Positions 34,547 to 46,183 of a stretch of 64,000 bases of DNA are shown piece after piece. Made by a program: the position numbers and the translations under genes. The stretch is from contig NZ_DS996806.1 in assembly GCF_000156235.1 (NCBI RefSeq), positions 186,001-250,000 of the forward strand, given 5' to 3'. This stretch comes from Pseudovibrio sp000156235. GTDB lineage: Bacteria > Pseudomonadota > Alphaproteobacteria > Rhizobiales > Stappiaceae. Under the pieces are notes generated by a model. It searched no databases. It was not told where the DNA came from and was given only the letters and a program-made list of their open reading frames with translations. Every line of letters begins with the position of its first letter. Within the stretch, counting starts at the first letter, position 1.

Positions 34547-35293
34547 ATGGAAAAGAAGATAGATCCAATTCGAGAGACCACCGATGAAGCACGTGCTCTT
34601 GCCAGAAAGCTGATCAGGACGGTTCGATTTGCTTCCCTTGCCGTGCTCGAACCGGAGACTGGGTATCCTATTGTCAGCCGTGTGGGTGTCGGTTCGGATG
34701 TCGTTGGTGCGCCGTTCATGCTGGCCTCCAGCCTTTCCAACCATTCGCAGTGCCTTGAGCAGGATCAGCGTGTGTCGCTGCTGATTGGGGAGCCGGGTAA
34801 GGGGGATCCTCTGGCGCATCCGCGTCTGACCGTGATTGGCCGCTTCGAGCGCCTGAGCAAAGGTGATCCGCTGTGTACGGAGCTGCGCAATCGCTATCTT
34901 ATGCGCCATCCAAAAGCCAAGCTCTACGTGGATTTTGCTGATTTTGATTGGTACCAGCTGCATGTTGAGCGGGTGAACATGAATGGCGGCTTTGGTAAGG
35001 CCTTCTTGCTGACGCGTGAAGATGTTCTGAGTTCTGAAGAAGGACGCGAGCAGCTGGCGGCGACGGCGCATGATCTGGTTATCCGCATGAATGAACGCCA
35101 TGCCGATGAGATCGGCAGCTTTGCCTCCAGAACCTTCAAGGTGGGTGCCTCCAAGTGGGGGCTGGTTAGCATTGATGGTGAAGGGGCTGAGTTCTTTGAT
35201 GGCGAGACGGTTTACCGTCATTTCTGGGAGGAAGTGACACCAGCAGGTGAACTTGAAAAGCTGGTGCTACAAACTCTCGGTTGTTCTGTGTAA
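34547..35293 (+). CDS. HugZ-like heme-utilisation / PNPOx-fold protein
   Basis: This 248-residue split-barrel protein joins a flavin-nucleotide/pyridoxamine-oxidase-like domain (residues 20-150, SLAVLEPETGYPIVSRV, VSLLIGEPGKGDPL) to a C-terminal DUF2470-like part with MNERHADEIG. That layout is typical of HugZ-type proteins that bind or degrade heme. The ATG at 34547 has TGAGG upstream; an earlier in-frame start at 34487 lacks a site. The next methyltransferase gene follows after 83 bases on the same strand. Confidence 0.8.
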   Translation: MEKKIDPIRETTDEARALARKLIRTVRFASLAVLEPETGYPIVSRVGVGSDVVGAPFMLASSLSNHSQCLEQDQRVSLLIGEPGKGDPLAHPRLTVIGRFERLSKGDPLCTELRNRYLMRHPKAKLYVDFADFDWYQLHVERVNMNGGFGKAFLLTREDVLSSEEGREQLAATAHDLVIRMNERHADEIGSFASRTFKVGASKWGLVSIDGEGAEFFDGETVYRHFWEEVTPAGELEKLVLQTLGCSV

Positions 35294-35376
35294 AACCATG
35301 ACGTAGGGTTTTGCTTGCCTTATAGTTCTTGTAAGGCGACTATCTATGCAAGGTGCAGAACAGGGTTGGAGCAGAA

Positions 35377-36033
35377 ATGAATAAAGAGAATCTGGACAGC
35401 ACAGCGGGTGCAGAGGTCTATTCCGAAAAGACTTTGCGGATTTATGACTTGCTGGTTTTACGGTTCTCCAACACGTTTCTGTGGCGTTGTTCTGCTGCTA
35501 AGGCGCTGAGCTTCTTCAACCGCAATGTCAGCGGCAACCATCTGGATGTTGGTGTTGGCAGTGGTTATTTTCTGGAACATGGCCGTTTTCCGCAGGACAC
35601 GCGTCTGGTGCTGATGGATCTGAACCCGCAGTGTCTGGACTATGCGAAGGCACGGGCGGTGGTTGCGAATGTGAGCACAGCGCAGGCGGATGTTCTGGAG
35701 CCGATTGAGTGGTCGGAAGATAAGTTCGACAGCATCAATCTGGGCTATCTGCTGCACTGCCTGCCGGGCAGCATGAAGCAGAAGTACATGGTGTTTGAAA
35801 ACCTGAAGCCACTGATGAATGAAGGCGGCGTTCTGTTTGGCTCCACCATTCTTGGGGAAGGGCAGAAGCCAAACTGGGCTGCGCGTAAGCTGATGGCGTT
35901 TTACAACAGCAAGGGCATCTTCTCGAACCAGCAGGACAATCTTGAAGACCTTCGGGCCAATCTGGAGAAGTACTTCAAGGATGTAACCATTGAGGTGATT
36001 GGTGAAGTTGCGCTGTTCAGAGGGCGTGTGTAG
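35377..36033 (+). CDS. Class I SAM-dependent methyltransferase
   Basis: A 218-residue methyltransferase with the SAM-binding loop LDVGVGSGYFLEH near residue 57, an acidic second strand LVLMDLNPQCLDYA and a motif IV region SINLGYLLHCLPG. The substrate is unknown; the small size and lack of extra domains fit an enzyme acting on a small molecule. Its last 17 bases overlap the convergent GST gene. Confidence 0.82.
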   Translation: MNKENLDSTAGAEVYSEKTLRIYDLLVLRFSNTFLWRCSAAKALSFFNRNVSGNHLDVGVGSGYFLEHGRFPQDTRLVLMDLNPQCLDYAKARAVVANVSTAQADVLEPIEWSEDKFDSINLGYLLHCLPGSMKQKYMVFENLKPLMNEGGVLFGSTILGEGQKPNWAARKLMAFYNSKGIFSNQQDNLEDLRANLEKYFKDVTIEVIGEVALFRGRV

Positions 36034-36700
36034 CCGCTTCTTCCGGGAAGAGCACAAGGTCATCTTCGGGTGACCATGGCTTCCATTTTTTGCCAAAGAC
36101 GGTTTTGAAATCTGGCTGGTCGATGCGCTCGAGCAGCCATTTTTTTACGCTCTGCGGGGCCTCTTTCTCAAAGCGCTCTTTGTCCGCATTGGCGAACTGG
36201 CGCACGAATGGGAAGAGTGCCTGATCGGCCAGCGCAGGGCGGTTTCCGAACAGATATGCAGACTTTTCCAGCCGCTCCGAGAGCTTTGAGAGCTCTTTGA
36301 TAGCAAGGGTGTAATGCTCGTCCGGGTCAGCATCTTCGTAGCGCGTGGAGTACTTGTATCTGTCCAGATTGCGTTTGAAGTCGCCGTCCATCTCTTCGAT
36401 GAGCTGTAGCATTTCTTCCAGTGAGCCGGTTTCCGGTGAGAGCCAGCTTTGTGGGTCGTTTTGCTGAAGTGCCCAGAGCATGATGTCCAGGCTTTCTTCA
36501 ATCACCGTGCCGTCGTTGAGCAGAAGGACAGGTACGGTTCCTTTGGGCGAGATTTCCAGCATGTGGGCGGGCTTATCCCGCAGAACGATCTCACGAAGGG
36601 CGACTGCCCGCTGGCTGGCGACCAACCCCAATCTTGCGCGCATTGCGTAGGGACACCGACGGAATGAATACAGGATCGGGAGGGACGTCTGCTCAGCCAT
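36017..36700 (-). CDS. Glutathione S-transferase family protein
   Basis: This 227-residue GST has a thioredoxin-like N-terminal half with a glutaredoxin-style RRCPYAMRARL near residue 15 and the cis-proline KGTVPVLLL with EESLDIM for glutathione binding, then a helical C-terminal half. The CPYA motif suggests an omega/Grx2-like thiol transferase, not a conjugating enzyme. Its start overlaps the stop of the upstream thioesterase gene by 8 bases, so both are co-translated. Confidence 0.88.
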   Translation of the reverse strand: MAEQTSLPILYSFRRCPYAMRARLGLVASQRAVALREIVLRDKPAHMLEISPKGTVPVLLLNDGTVIEESLDIMLWALQQNDPQSWLSPETGSLEEMLQLIEEMDGDFKRNLDRYKYSTRYEDADPDEHYTLAIKELSKLSERLEKSAYLFGNRPALADQALFPFVRQFANADKERFEKEAPQSVKKWLLERIDQPDFKTVFGKKWKPWSPEDDLVLFPEEAATHAL

Positions 36701-37331
36701 GCTTTCTGTTGTCTGCCTTTGATTGATCGTTTTCAGCAGCTGGTATTTCTAATGAATCTACAGGAGCAATGCCAGCGGACTTGCGCTCATAGGCCTGAAT
36801 TGCCTTCTCTTCTTTCAAAAAGGCCTCAATATGCGGCTGCAGTTTGAGTTCTCTGACAGGGGTGTCGGTTTCCTGCAGGACTGTTGTGGTCGGCACAAAT
36901 GCTTTTTGCGCGCGGTCATACATGCTGACGCGCACGAGGCCGGTTGCTGCGACGATGCCCTTTTTCTGGCCTCGGGTGAAGATGAAGCGCTGTTCCATGA
37001 CGGCGGCTTCTTCCGTCCAGTAGACGATCTCGCTTTCCAGCTTGAAGGGCTCCATGAATGGCAGTTCACGGCGGAAGCGGACGGTGGCATGGTTGGCCAG
37101 TGGAGTCCACTTGTTGCGGAAGATGGCCTTGCCCAGCTTGGTGCGGCTCATATGATCCACACGGCCAAAATCCATCATGGCCAGATAGCGGCTGTTGGTG
37201 AGGTGGATGTTCATATCAATATCGGAGGGAAGAACGCGCAGGCTCACAACAGACTTGCTGAACATATCTGCTAGTTTTTCCCGAAAAGGGAACTTAAGGA
37301 AATAAAGTATAAGTCTGAACCAGAGTTGCAT
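36693..37331 (-). CDS. Acyl-CoA thioesterase-like (hotdog fold) protein
   Basis: This 212-residue hotdog-fold protein resembles the THEM6/4HBT-like group, with the catalytic-region signature DMNIHLTNSRYLAMMDFGR near residue 40. An N-terminal hydrophobic stretch may associate with membrane. The substrate is not predictable. The ATG at 37331 has GTGGAGAGA upstream and is preferred over one 33 bases earlier. It is the first gene of a two-gene operon with the GST. Confidence 0.8.
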   Translation of the reverse strand: MQLWFRLILYFLKFPFREKLADMFSKSVVSLRVLPSDIDMNIHLTNSRYLAMMDFGRVDHMSRTKLGKAIFRNKWTPLANHATVRFRRELPFMEPFKLESEIVYWTEEAAVMEQRFIFTRGQKKGIVAATGLVRVSMYDRAQKAFVPTTTVLQETDTPVRELKLQPHIEAFLKEEKAIQAYERKSAGIAPVDSLEIPAAENDQSKADNRKHG

Positions 37332-37428
37332 TATCTCTCCACGTGATAGCTCACGGGCTCTCACAAAAATCTAATGGATTTTCCAATAGGGAATAAGGTT
37401 TCCTATTACGTTAGGTGTGTTGTGCCAG

Positions 37429-38211
37429 ATGTTGAAAGAATTTTCCAGTTATCTCTTTGAGTGGGAGATTGCGTATAGCTCAACTGAACTCGCCGCGATT
37501 GCCGGGGCTTTTTTCTTCGCGGCCTTTGTTAAAGGCGCGACTGGCCTTGGGTTTTCAACCACTTGCCTGCCGTTTCTGGTTTACGCGGTGGGATTGAAAA
37601 GAGGAATTCCGCTCATCTTATTGCCGAGTATTACTAGCAATATTCTGGTGATGATCGATGCAGGATATTTCGGGGAAATGGTGAGCCGCTTTCGCTGGAT
37701 GCTTTTGGCGACTGTTCCGGGGATTCTGTTGGGGCTGTGGTTTCTGGATATCGCTCCTGCTCAGGAAGCTGTCGTGGTGTTGGGGTGTGTGCTCATCAGC
37801 TATGCTCTGTTCGCTTTTTTCACACCTAATCTGACCCTTTCTCGGGAAATGGAGCGTTTGTTGGGGCCGGTGAGTGGGTTCATCACTGGCGTGGTCAATG
37901 GCATTACCGGATCGCAGATCATGCCGGTGATGCCCTATTTGTTGTCGCTGAACCTGAACAGTGAGCGTTTTGTGCAGGCGATCAATTGCTCCTTCACGCT
38001 GTCGTCTTTTGTGATGGCAGGGGGGCTTTATTATCTCGGCCTACTGGATCTTAGTGCGCTGGGAGTTTCGGCGTTGGGGTTGGTCTTTGTGTATTTCGGC
38101 ACCAAACTCGGGTCGCTGGTGCGGCAGTTGATGTCGCCTTCGGTGTTCCGGGCCACTGTTCTGCTGCTGCTTTTCGGGCTTGGAGTGAGCCTTTTGTTCA
38201 AGGCATTTTAG
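37429..38211 (+). CDS. TauE/SafE-family permease, copy 1
   Basis: This 260-residue membrane protein of the TauE/SafE (sulfite/sulfonate exporter) family has the two-fold FFFAAFVKGATGLGFSTTCLPF and GFITGVVNGITGSQIMPVMPYL motifs and about eight helices. The anion exported is unknown. The ATG at 37429 is preferred over the TTG at 37417. It is followed by a close paralogue, with about 140 bases between the stop and that copy's start. Confidence 0.85.
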   Translation: MLKEFSSYLFEWEIAYSSTELAAIAGAFFFAAFVKGATGLGFSTTCLPFLVYAVGLKRGIPLILLPSITSNILVMIDAGYFGEMVSRFRWMLLATVPGILLGLWFLDIAPAQEAVVVLGCVLISYALFAFFTPNLTLSREMERLLGPVSGFITGVVNGITGSQIMPVMPYLLSLNLNSERFVQAINCSFTLSSFVMAGGLYYLGLLDLSALGVSALGLVFVYFGTKLGSLVRQLMSPSVFRATVLLLLFGLGVSLLFKAF

Positions 38212-38350
38212 AGCAGGCTGCGTTCAGATGCTTTCGCGTGCCTTAAGCTAACTGGTGGTTTATGGATCTCCTCGGTTTGTGCCGGGAGATGATAGAGATT
38301 ATTGCAGGTTCGCGCCTAGGCTCTGCTTCATGATGGAAATGGAAGCAGAC

Positions 38351-39130
38351 ATGGCGATGGCCGCAGAGTATCTCGGGTATACGGCCTTTGAGATCGCCAT
38401 CATCATGTTCACGTTCTTCTTCGCAGCCTTTGTGAAAGGGCTGGCGGGACTGGGCTTTACGACAATCTGCCTTGCGATCCTTGCCTATACGGTGGGGTTG
38501 AAGAAGGGCATTCCGCTGATTGTTGTGCCGGGGCTCATTAGTGATCTCATCCTAGTTTATGAGGCTGGCTACTTTCGCGAGTCCTTCAATCGGTTCTGGC
38601 GGATTTATCTGTTTTCCATTCCAGGCGTGATGATTGGTCTCTGGTTTTTGAGCTGGGCGTCCACTCATTGGCTGACGATCCTGCTGGGTTTTGTCATCAT
38701 GGCGTTTGTTGGCTATGCGCTGTTCTCAAAGAACCTGCGACTGCGGACCCATTGGGAGAAAACGGGCAGTTCGCTCTCCGGCTTTTCAACCGGCTTGCTG
38801 ACGGGGATGACCGGCTCTCAGTTGATGCCGATCACGCCGTTTCTGGTGTCGCTGGACCTGCCGCGCAGCCATTTCATTCAGACGATCAATAGCTTCTTCA
38901 CGGTGGTGACGGCCATGATGATCCTGGGGCTGACCTATCTGGGCCTGTTGCATCTGGGAGCGTTTGCGATTTCCATTACGGGGCTTGTGTTTGTCTATAT
39001 CGGAACCAAGAGCGGCAACTATATCGGGCGCAGGTTCAGCCCGGCGGTATTTCGCTATTGTGTGTTGGTGATGATGTTCTTTTCCGGTCTGGGGCTCATC
39101 ATCAAAGAACTCTGGCTGAATGTGATGTGA
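38351..39130 (+). CDS. TauE/SafE-family permease, copy 2
   Basis: This paralogue of the preceding gene has 259 residues, with the same FFFAAFVKGLAGLGFTTICL and GFSTGLLTGMTGSQLMPITPFL motifs in the same places, so the pair probably arose by tandem duplication. The start is uncertain: ATG 38351 has GGAAG upstream and gives the same N-terminal length as copy 1, while ATG codons at 38330-38333 and the frame start at 38255 are possible. Confidence 0.85.
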   Translation: MAMAAEYLGYTAFEIAIIMFTFFFAAFVKGLAGLGFTTICLAILAYTVGLKKGIPLIVVPGLISDLILVYEAGYFRESFNRFWRIYLFSIPGVMIGLWFLSWASTHWLTILLGFVIMAFVGYALFSKNLRLRTHWEKTGSSLSGFSTGLLTGMTGSQLMPITPFLVSLDLPRSHFIQTINSFFTVVTAMMILGLTYLGLLHLGAFAISITGLVFVYIGTKSGNYIGRRFSPAVFRYCVLVMMFFSGLGLIIKELWLNVM

Positions 39131-39224
39131 TGGCCCGTCCACTTGCAAACCCAGTGAAGGATCCCCAATTGCATCTCTGTCTAAACGATAAGCGCAGATG
39201 GCGCTTCAGAGAAGTTTTCGGAAA

Positions 39225-40202
39225 ATGGTGATCCTTCAATTGATTGGGGGGCTTGTGCTGCTGCTTGTCGGCGGCGAAGCGCTGGTGCGCGGAAGTGTGG
39301 CTGTTGCCACGCGTTTGGGCGTTTCCAAGCTTTTTATCGGCCTGACGCTGGTGGGTTTTGGCACCTCCATGCCAGAGCTTGTGGCCAGCTTGCAGGGGGC
39401 GTTTGCTGGATATCCCGGTGTTGCAATCGGGAACATTGTGGGCAGCAACATTGCAAACGTTCTGCTCATCCTTGGTATCACAGCGTTGATCCTGCCGATT
39501 ACGGTGAAGCGGGAAGCCTTTCAGCGTGATGGGGCTGTGCTGCTCCTTTCCAGCCTGATCCTGCTGGCGGTGATCCTGACGGGGTATCTCTCCCGCTGGG
39601 CTGGCTTTGTTCTGGTTGGGTTGCTGCTGGCCTATACCATCTACACCTACGTGGTGGAGCGGCGGGCAGAGCAAGTTTCCGGAGACGTTTATGAGGCTGA
39701 AGCGGATCAGGCGAGTTATCCGAACATCTCCATCTTGTGGGGGCTCGGGATCTTCGCAGCTGGCGTGATTGGTATCATCACTGGTGCAAGTCTGCTGGTG
39801 AGCTCCAGCGTTGCCATTGCTCATAGTATTGGCGTTTCTGATGCTGTGATCGGCCTGACGCTGGTTGCGATTGGCACCTCGCTGCCTGAGCTTGTGACCT
39901 CAGCCATCGCGGCGATCCGTGGTCATGTGGAGGTCGCGTTTGGCAATATTGTTGGCAGCAACATCTTCAACATTTTCGGCATTGGCGGGGTGACCGCGCT
40001 TGTTGTGCCCATTCCTGTTCCCCCTGTGATCGCGCAGGTCGATATCTGGGTGATGGTGGGCACGGTGATTTTGATGGCGATTGCCTGCGTTACGGGATGG
40101 CGTGTCAGCCGCAGGGAAGGACTGTTCTTTCTGCTGTGTTATGCAGCCTATATGGCGTTTCAACTCCTACCGGGATTACGCGCTGCGGTTGGGATTGTGT
40201 GA
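39225..40202 (+). CDS. Calcium/sodium antiporter (CaCA family)
   Basis: This 325-residue exchanger of the YrbG type has ten membrane helices and two alpha repeats: GFGTSMPELVASLQGA with GNIVGSNIANVLLILG, and AIGTSLPELVTSAIAA with GNIVGSNIFNIFGIGG. The acidic residue of each repeat and the GSN motifs that bind Ca2+ and Na+ are intact. The start at 39225 follows the family N-terminus MVILQLIGGLVLLLVGGEALV; an earlier ATG at 39198 lacks a ribosome site. Confidence 0.9.
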   Translation: MVILQLIGGLVLLLVGGEALVRGSVAVATRLGVSKLFIGLTLVGFGTSMPELVASLQGAFAGYPGVAIGNIVGSNIANVLLILGITALILPITVKREAFQRDGAVLLLSSLILLAVILTGYLSRWAGFVLVGLLLAYTIYTYVVERRAEQVSGDVYEAEADQASYPNISILWGLGIFAAGVIGIITGASLLVSSSVAIAHSIGVSDAVIGLTLVAIGTSLPELVTSAIAAIRGHVEVAFGNIVGSNIFNIFGIGGVTALVVPIPVPPVIAQVDIWVMVGTVILMAIACVTGWRVSRREGLFFLLCYAAYMAFQLLPGLRAAVGIV

Positions 40203-40694
40203 TCACAGGTTATCTTTGAGGCAAAAACTTATCCTCCCTGGTTCTGGAGCATCTATGCTTTTTACAGGTCCACGTAACGGGCTGCTGGCGGACCGTCCGT
40301 CAGTTGGTCGTGGGCTGGATGGGGCTACTGTGGAAGGTAACGTATTTCGTAGCAGGTCCGTGGAGGTTCCCCTTTCACCAACAGTGTTGAGGGATAGCGG
40401 ATGCCCGGCCAGACCAGAGGGCGCCAGCACTGAGACCTGAGGCTTTCCAACGGCCTTAAGTCTTCCAAGTGTCTTTTGGACCTTGGCCTTAGCCTCCTGC
40501 AAAAACATCCGGGCAAGGCGTGTAGCCAATGCCGAAGACTCATTACTAACAAACAGCGCAGGTATTGCCTGCCGCCTTGCTCACCCCGATTATCGGGAAC
40601 CCTAACTCCACCGCTGCATGGGATGCCATGTGGTGCTGTTGGTGTTTGTGGTCTTCTATGGTATGTTAGCTAAGTCTAGCTAAGGTGAGGTGCG
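40203..40694. other. Structured intergenic region of unknown nature
   Basis: About 490 bases with no supported gene. Both strands have overlapping open frames (minus 40203-40529 and 40325-40552, plus 40081-40440 and 40476-40673) of improbable composition. The right part contains hairpins GCAGG-TATTG-CCTGC (40559-40573) and CCCGAT-TATCGGG (about 40594-40606), and a distant GCAAGGC/GCCTTGC pair. The frames could be by-products of a conserved RNA or decayed mobile element. Confidence 0.4.
40664..40685. promoter_or_regulatory. Candidate vapBC operator/promoter
   Basis: Two symmetric elements TTAGCTAA (40666-40673) and CTAGCTAAG (40677-40685) repeat the core TAGCTAA next to the -10-like TATGGT. 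They lie just before the antitoxin gene, where Phd/YefM antitoxins autoregulate. Confidence 0.5.
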
Positions 40695-40928
40695 ATGAAA
40701 GTAAACATGCATGAAGCAAAGTCCAATCTTTCCAAACTTGGTGAGAAGGTTTGGCAGGGAGAACGCGTGGTCATTGCTAAGGCGGGTAAACCTTATCTAG
40801 ATCTCGTGCCGCATAAGGCGCAGTTGAAACCGCGCAAACCGGGGCGCTTCAAGGGGCAAATCAAGCTGGCACCTGACTTCAACGAAGAGATGAAAGACGT
40901 TACCTCAAGTTTTGAGGGCGAGGAATGA
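40695..40928 (+). CDS. Phd/YefM-type antitoxin (VapB-like)
   Basis: This 77-residue antitoxin has a Phd/YefM fold at its N-terminus (MKVNMHEAKSNLSKLGEKVW) and a charged C-terminus that would wrap the toxin. The Phd-like domain binds DNA to repress its own operon. The ATG is preceded by GGTGAGGTGCG. The toxin start overlaps its stop by four bases (ATGA), tying synthesis of both. Confidence 0.85.
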   Translation: MKVNMHEAKSNLSKLGEKVWQGERVVIAKAGKPYLDLVPHKAQLKPRKPGRFKGQIKLAPDFNEEMKDVTSSFEGEE

Positions 40929-41311
40929 GACGTCTTCTCCTCGATACACATGCTCTTTTGTGGTGGCTTGGTGGTGATGCGCAGTTAGGGGCCAAAGCGC
41001 AGGCGATAATTGCAGATCCTCATAATGAGGTTTTTGTAAGTGCCGCAAGCTCATGGGAGATTGCAATCAAGCAGAACCTCGGAAAGCTCACAGCTCCCAA
41101 AGGACTGGCCAGCATCATTGATGAGGAAGGGTTCCTATCCCTTCCTATTTCGCTTTTCCATGGGGAACAGGCTGGCTATCTCCCAGAGCATCATAAAGAC
41201 CCATTTGATCGGATGCTGATCGCACAGGCGCAAGCAGAAGGGCTGGAACTTGTGACCTCAGATGAGAAGTTTCAGGCTTATGGCGTGCGTTTGGTTGAGG
41301 CTTCTGAATAA
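40925..41311 (+). CDS. PIN-domain toxin (VapC-like ribonuclease)
   Basis: This 128-residue PIN-domain endoribonuclease has its acidic centre visible: aspartate in LLLDTHALLWW near residue 6, glutamate in SSWEIAIKQ near 44, and aspartate in DPFDRMLIAQA near 98, with a further acidic residue in VTSDEKF. These coordinate Mg2+ or Mn2+ for RNA cleavage. It belongs to the Sll0205-like PIN group. Its ATGA overlap with the antitoxin makes a type II toxin-antitoxin pair. Confidence 0.87.
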   Translation: MRRLLLDTHALLWWLGGDAQLGAKAQAIIADPHNEVFVSAASSWEIAIKQNLGKLTAPKGLASIIDEEGFLSLPISLFHGEQAGYLPEHHKDPFDRMLIAQAQAEGLELVTSDEKFQAYGVRLVEASE

Positions 41312-41463
41312 AAGCGTCTGGCTAGATTGAATGCGTTTATGTTGAAATTGGTATTAATATAATATTTAAAATATAATTAACTTTTCGTTAATCTTATACT
41401 TGAAGCTCTTTTCTGCTTTCCTACCTAAAGGAATGTAATTGATGCGAAGTATTTGAGGTCAGA

Positions 41464-41676
41464 ATGACTAAGATTAAAGGCCGGAATGATGGCCCAGGTG
41501 GGCGGAATGAGCATTACGATATTGGCAGTCGTAAAAATGTACCACGACGCAACGCTGTAGCGGAAACTAAACGTGGTGAGCACCCTGGCGCTCATGTCAT
41601 CAAGGTAAAAGGTCGCGAGTATGTTAGAGACAATCCTGATAACTCTAAAAGAGATAACGTAAATCGCAATAAGTAG
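41464..41676 (+). CDS. Small basic hypothetical protein (DUF3892-like)
   Basis: This 70-residue protein is Arg/Lys/Asn-rich, without membrane segments or cysteines. The pattern GRNDGPGGRNEHY, KRGEHPGAHVIKVKGREYVRDNPD resembles DUF3892-like small proteins, but I am not certain of that family. GAGGTCAG upstream is a good ribosome site. It sits beside the vapBC pair in a region of lower GC, which may be acquired DNA. Confidence 0.6.
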   Translation: MTKIKGRNDGPGGRNEHYDIGSRKNVPRRNAVAETKRGEHPGAHVIKVKGREYVRDNPDNSKRDNVNRNK

Positions 41677-41720
41677 CGATGCTTGTGATTATTAAACACG
41701 AGAGCCAGTTGTTAATCTAA

Positions 41721-41758
41721 AAACGCCCAGCTACTAAAGTCGGGCGTTTCTGTTTTTT
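41721..41758. terminator. Bidirectional terminator
   Basis: The stem AAACGCCC (41721-41728) and GGGCGTTT (41742-41749) is followed on the plus strand by CTGTTTTTT and on the minus strand by TTTTTAG. It serves the convergent small basic protein gene and the hydantoinase/oxoprolinase gene. Confidence 0.85.
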
Positions 41759-41770
41759 GATCTTAAAAAA

Positions 41771-45376
<3,606 letters not shown>

Positions 45377-45416
45377 GTTTTGTCCCACCTCGGTTTAAAA
45401 TATTATTCTGTGATAC

Positions 45417-45433
45417 ATCTACAAAATGTAGAT
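45417..45433. promoter_or_regulatory. Inverted-repeat operator between hydantoinase and MarR genes
   Basis: ATCTACA-AAA-TGTAGAT is a perfect 7-bp inverted repeat in the divergent promoter region, 41 bases before the hydantoinase start and 176 bases before the MarR start. Likely a MarR-family dimer site. Confidence 0.65.
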
Positions 45434-45608
45434 AAATTGTCAATGTGATTATGGGAGTGTAACGCCGAACCTGCGAGAAACATGCATGAATTTTTCGTGG
45501 ACCGGTCTTTTTAGAGAGCTTGTGCCCTGCGCGTAAACTATTGACATTATGTTGCGCGAGCCGGAACGAATCTGTGCTTTTCGAACTTTTGCGGTTGTGA
45601 GGTCAAAA

Positions 45609-46151
45609 ATGAGTGATGCTGTTGAGCAGAAGAATGCTGAAGGACTTGGCGTAGGGCCGGTCGTGTCCTCATCTCACCTTGCCTCCGGTGAACTGCCTGC
45701 GTTGTCTGAGGTGGAATTTGCGGTGACGATGATGGTGAACGCCTATCACCGCTGGATGGTGCGTTGCATGGCGGCGGCGGGGCAGGAAGGATTGTCCCCG
45801 CTGGAGACGCTGGTGCTACACTCAGTCAATCACCGTGAGCGTTCCAAGACACTGGCTGATCTGTGCCTGGTGCTGAACATTGAGGACACGCACACTGTTT
45901 CTTATGCGCTGAAGAAGCTTGAGAAGGCAGGGCTTATTCAGTCGGGTAAGCGCGGCAAGGAGAAGACCGCGGAGATTACCGATGCAGGTCGTGAACTATG
46001 CGATGCCTATAAGCAGTTGCGGGATGCGCTGCTGGTAAAGCCGGTGAAGGAGCTGGGGTTGGATGAAGCCGAGCTGTCTCGGCTTGCATCTGTTTTGCGC
46101 AGTGTTTCTGGCCACTATGATCAGGCGGCGCGATCAGCTGCTGCGATGTAA
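45609..46151 (+). CDS. MarR-family transcriptional regulator
   Basis: This 180-residue winged-helix regulator has the recognition helix in SKTLADLCLVLNIEDTHTVSYALKKLEKAG and wing GLIQSGKRGKEKTAEITDAG. A 40-residue polar N-terminal extension precedes the dimerisation helix. The ATG at 45609 has GTGAGG upstream and is preferred over one 60 bases earlier. Divergent placement against the hydantoinase gene, with an inverted repeat between, suggests it senses that pathway's substrate. Confidence 0.85.
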   Translation: MSDAVEQKNAEGLGVGPVVSSSHLASGELPALSEVEFAVTMMVNAYHRWMVRCMAAAGQEGLSPLETLVLHSVNHRERSKTLADLCLVLNIEDTHTVSYALKKLEKAGLIQSGKRGKEKTAEITDAGRELCDAYKQLRDALLVKPVKELGLDEAELSRLASVLRSVSGHYDQAARSAAAM

Positions 46152-46183
46152 AATGGGTGCGGCAGGGTTCTGCCGCTCCAGCA

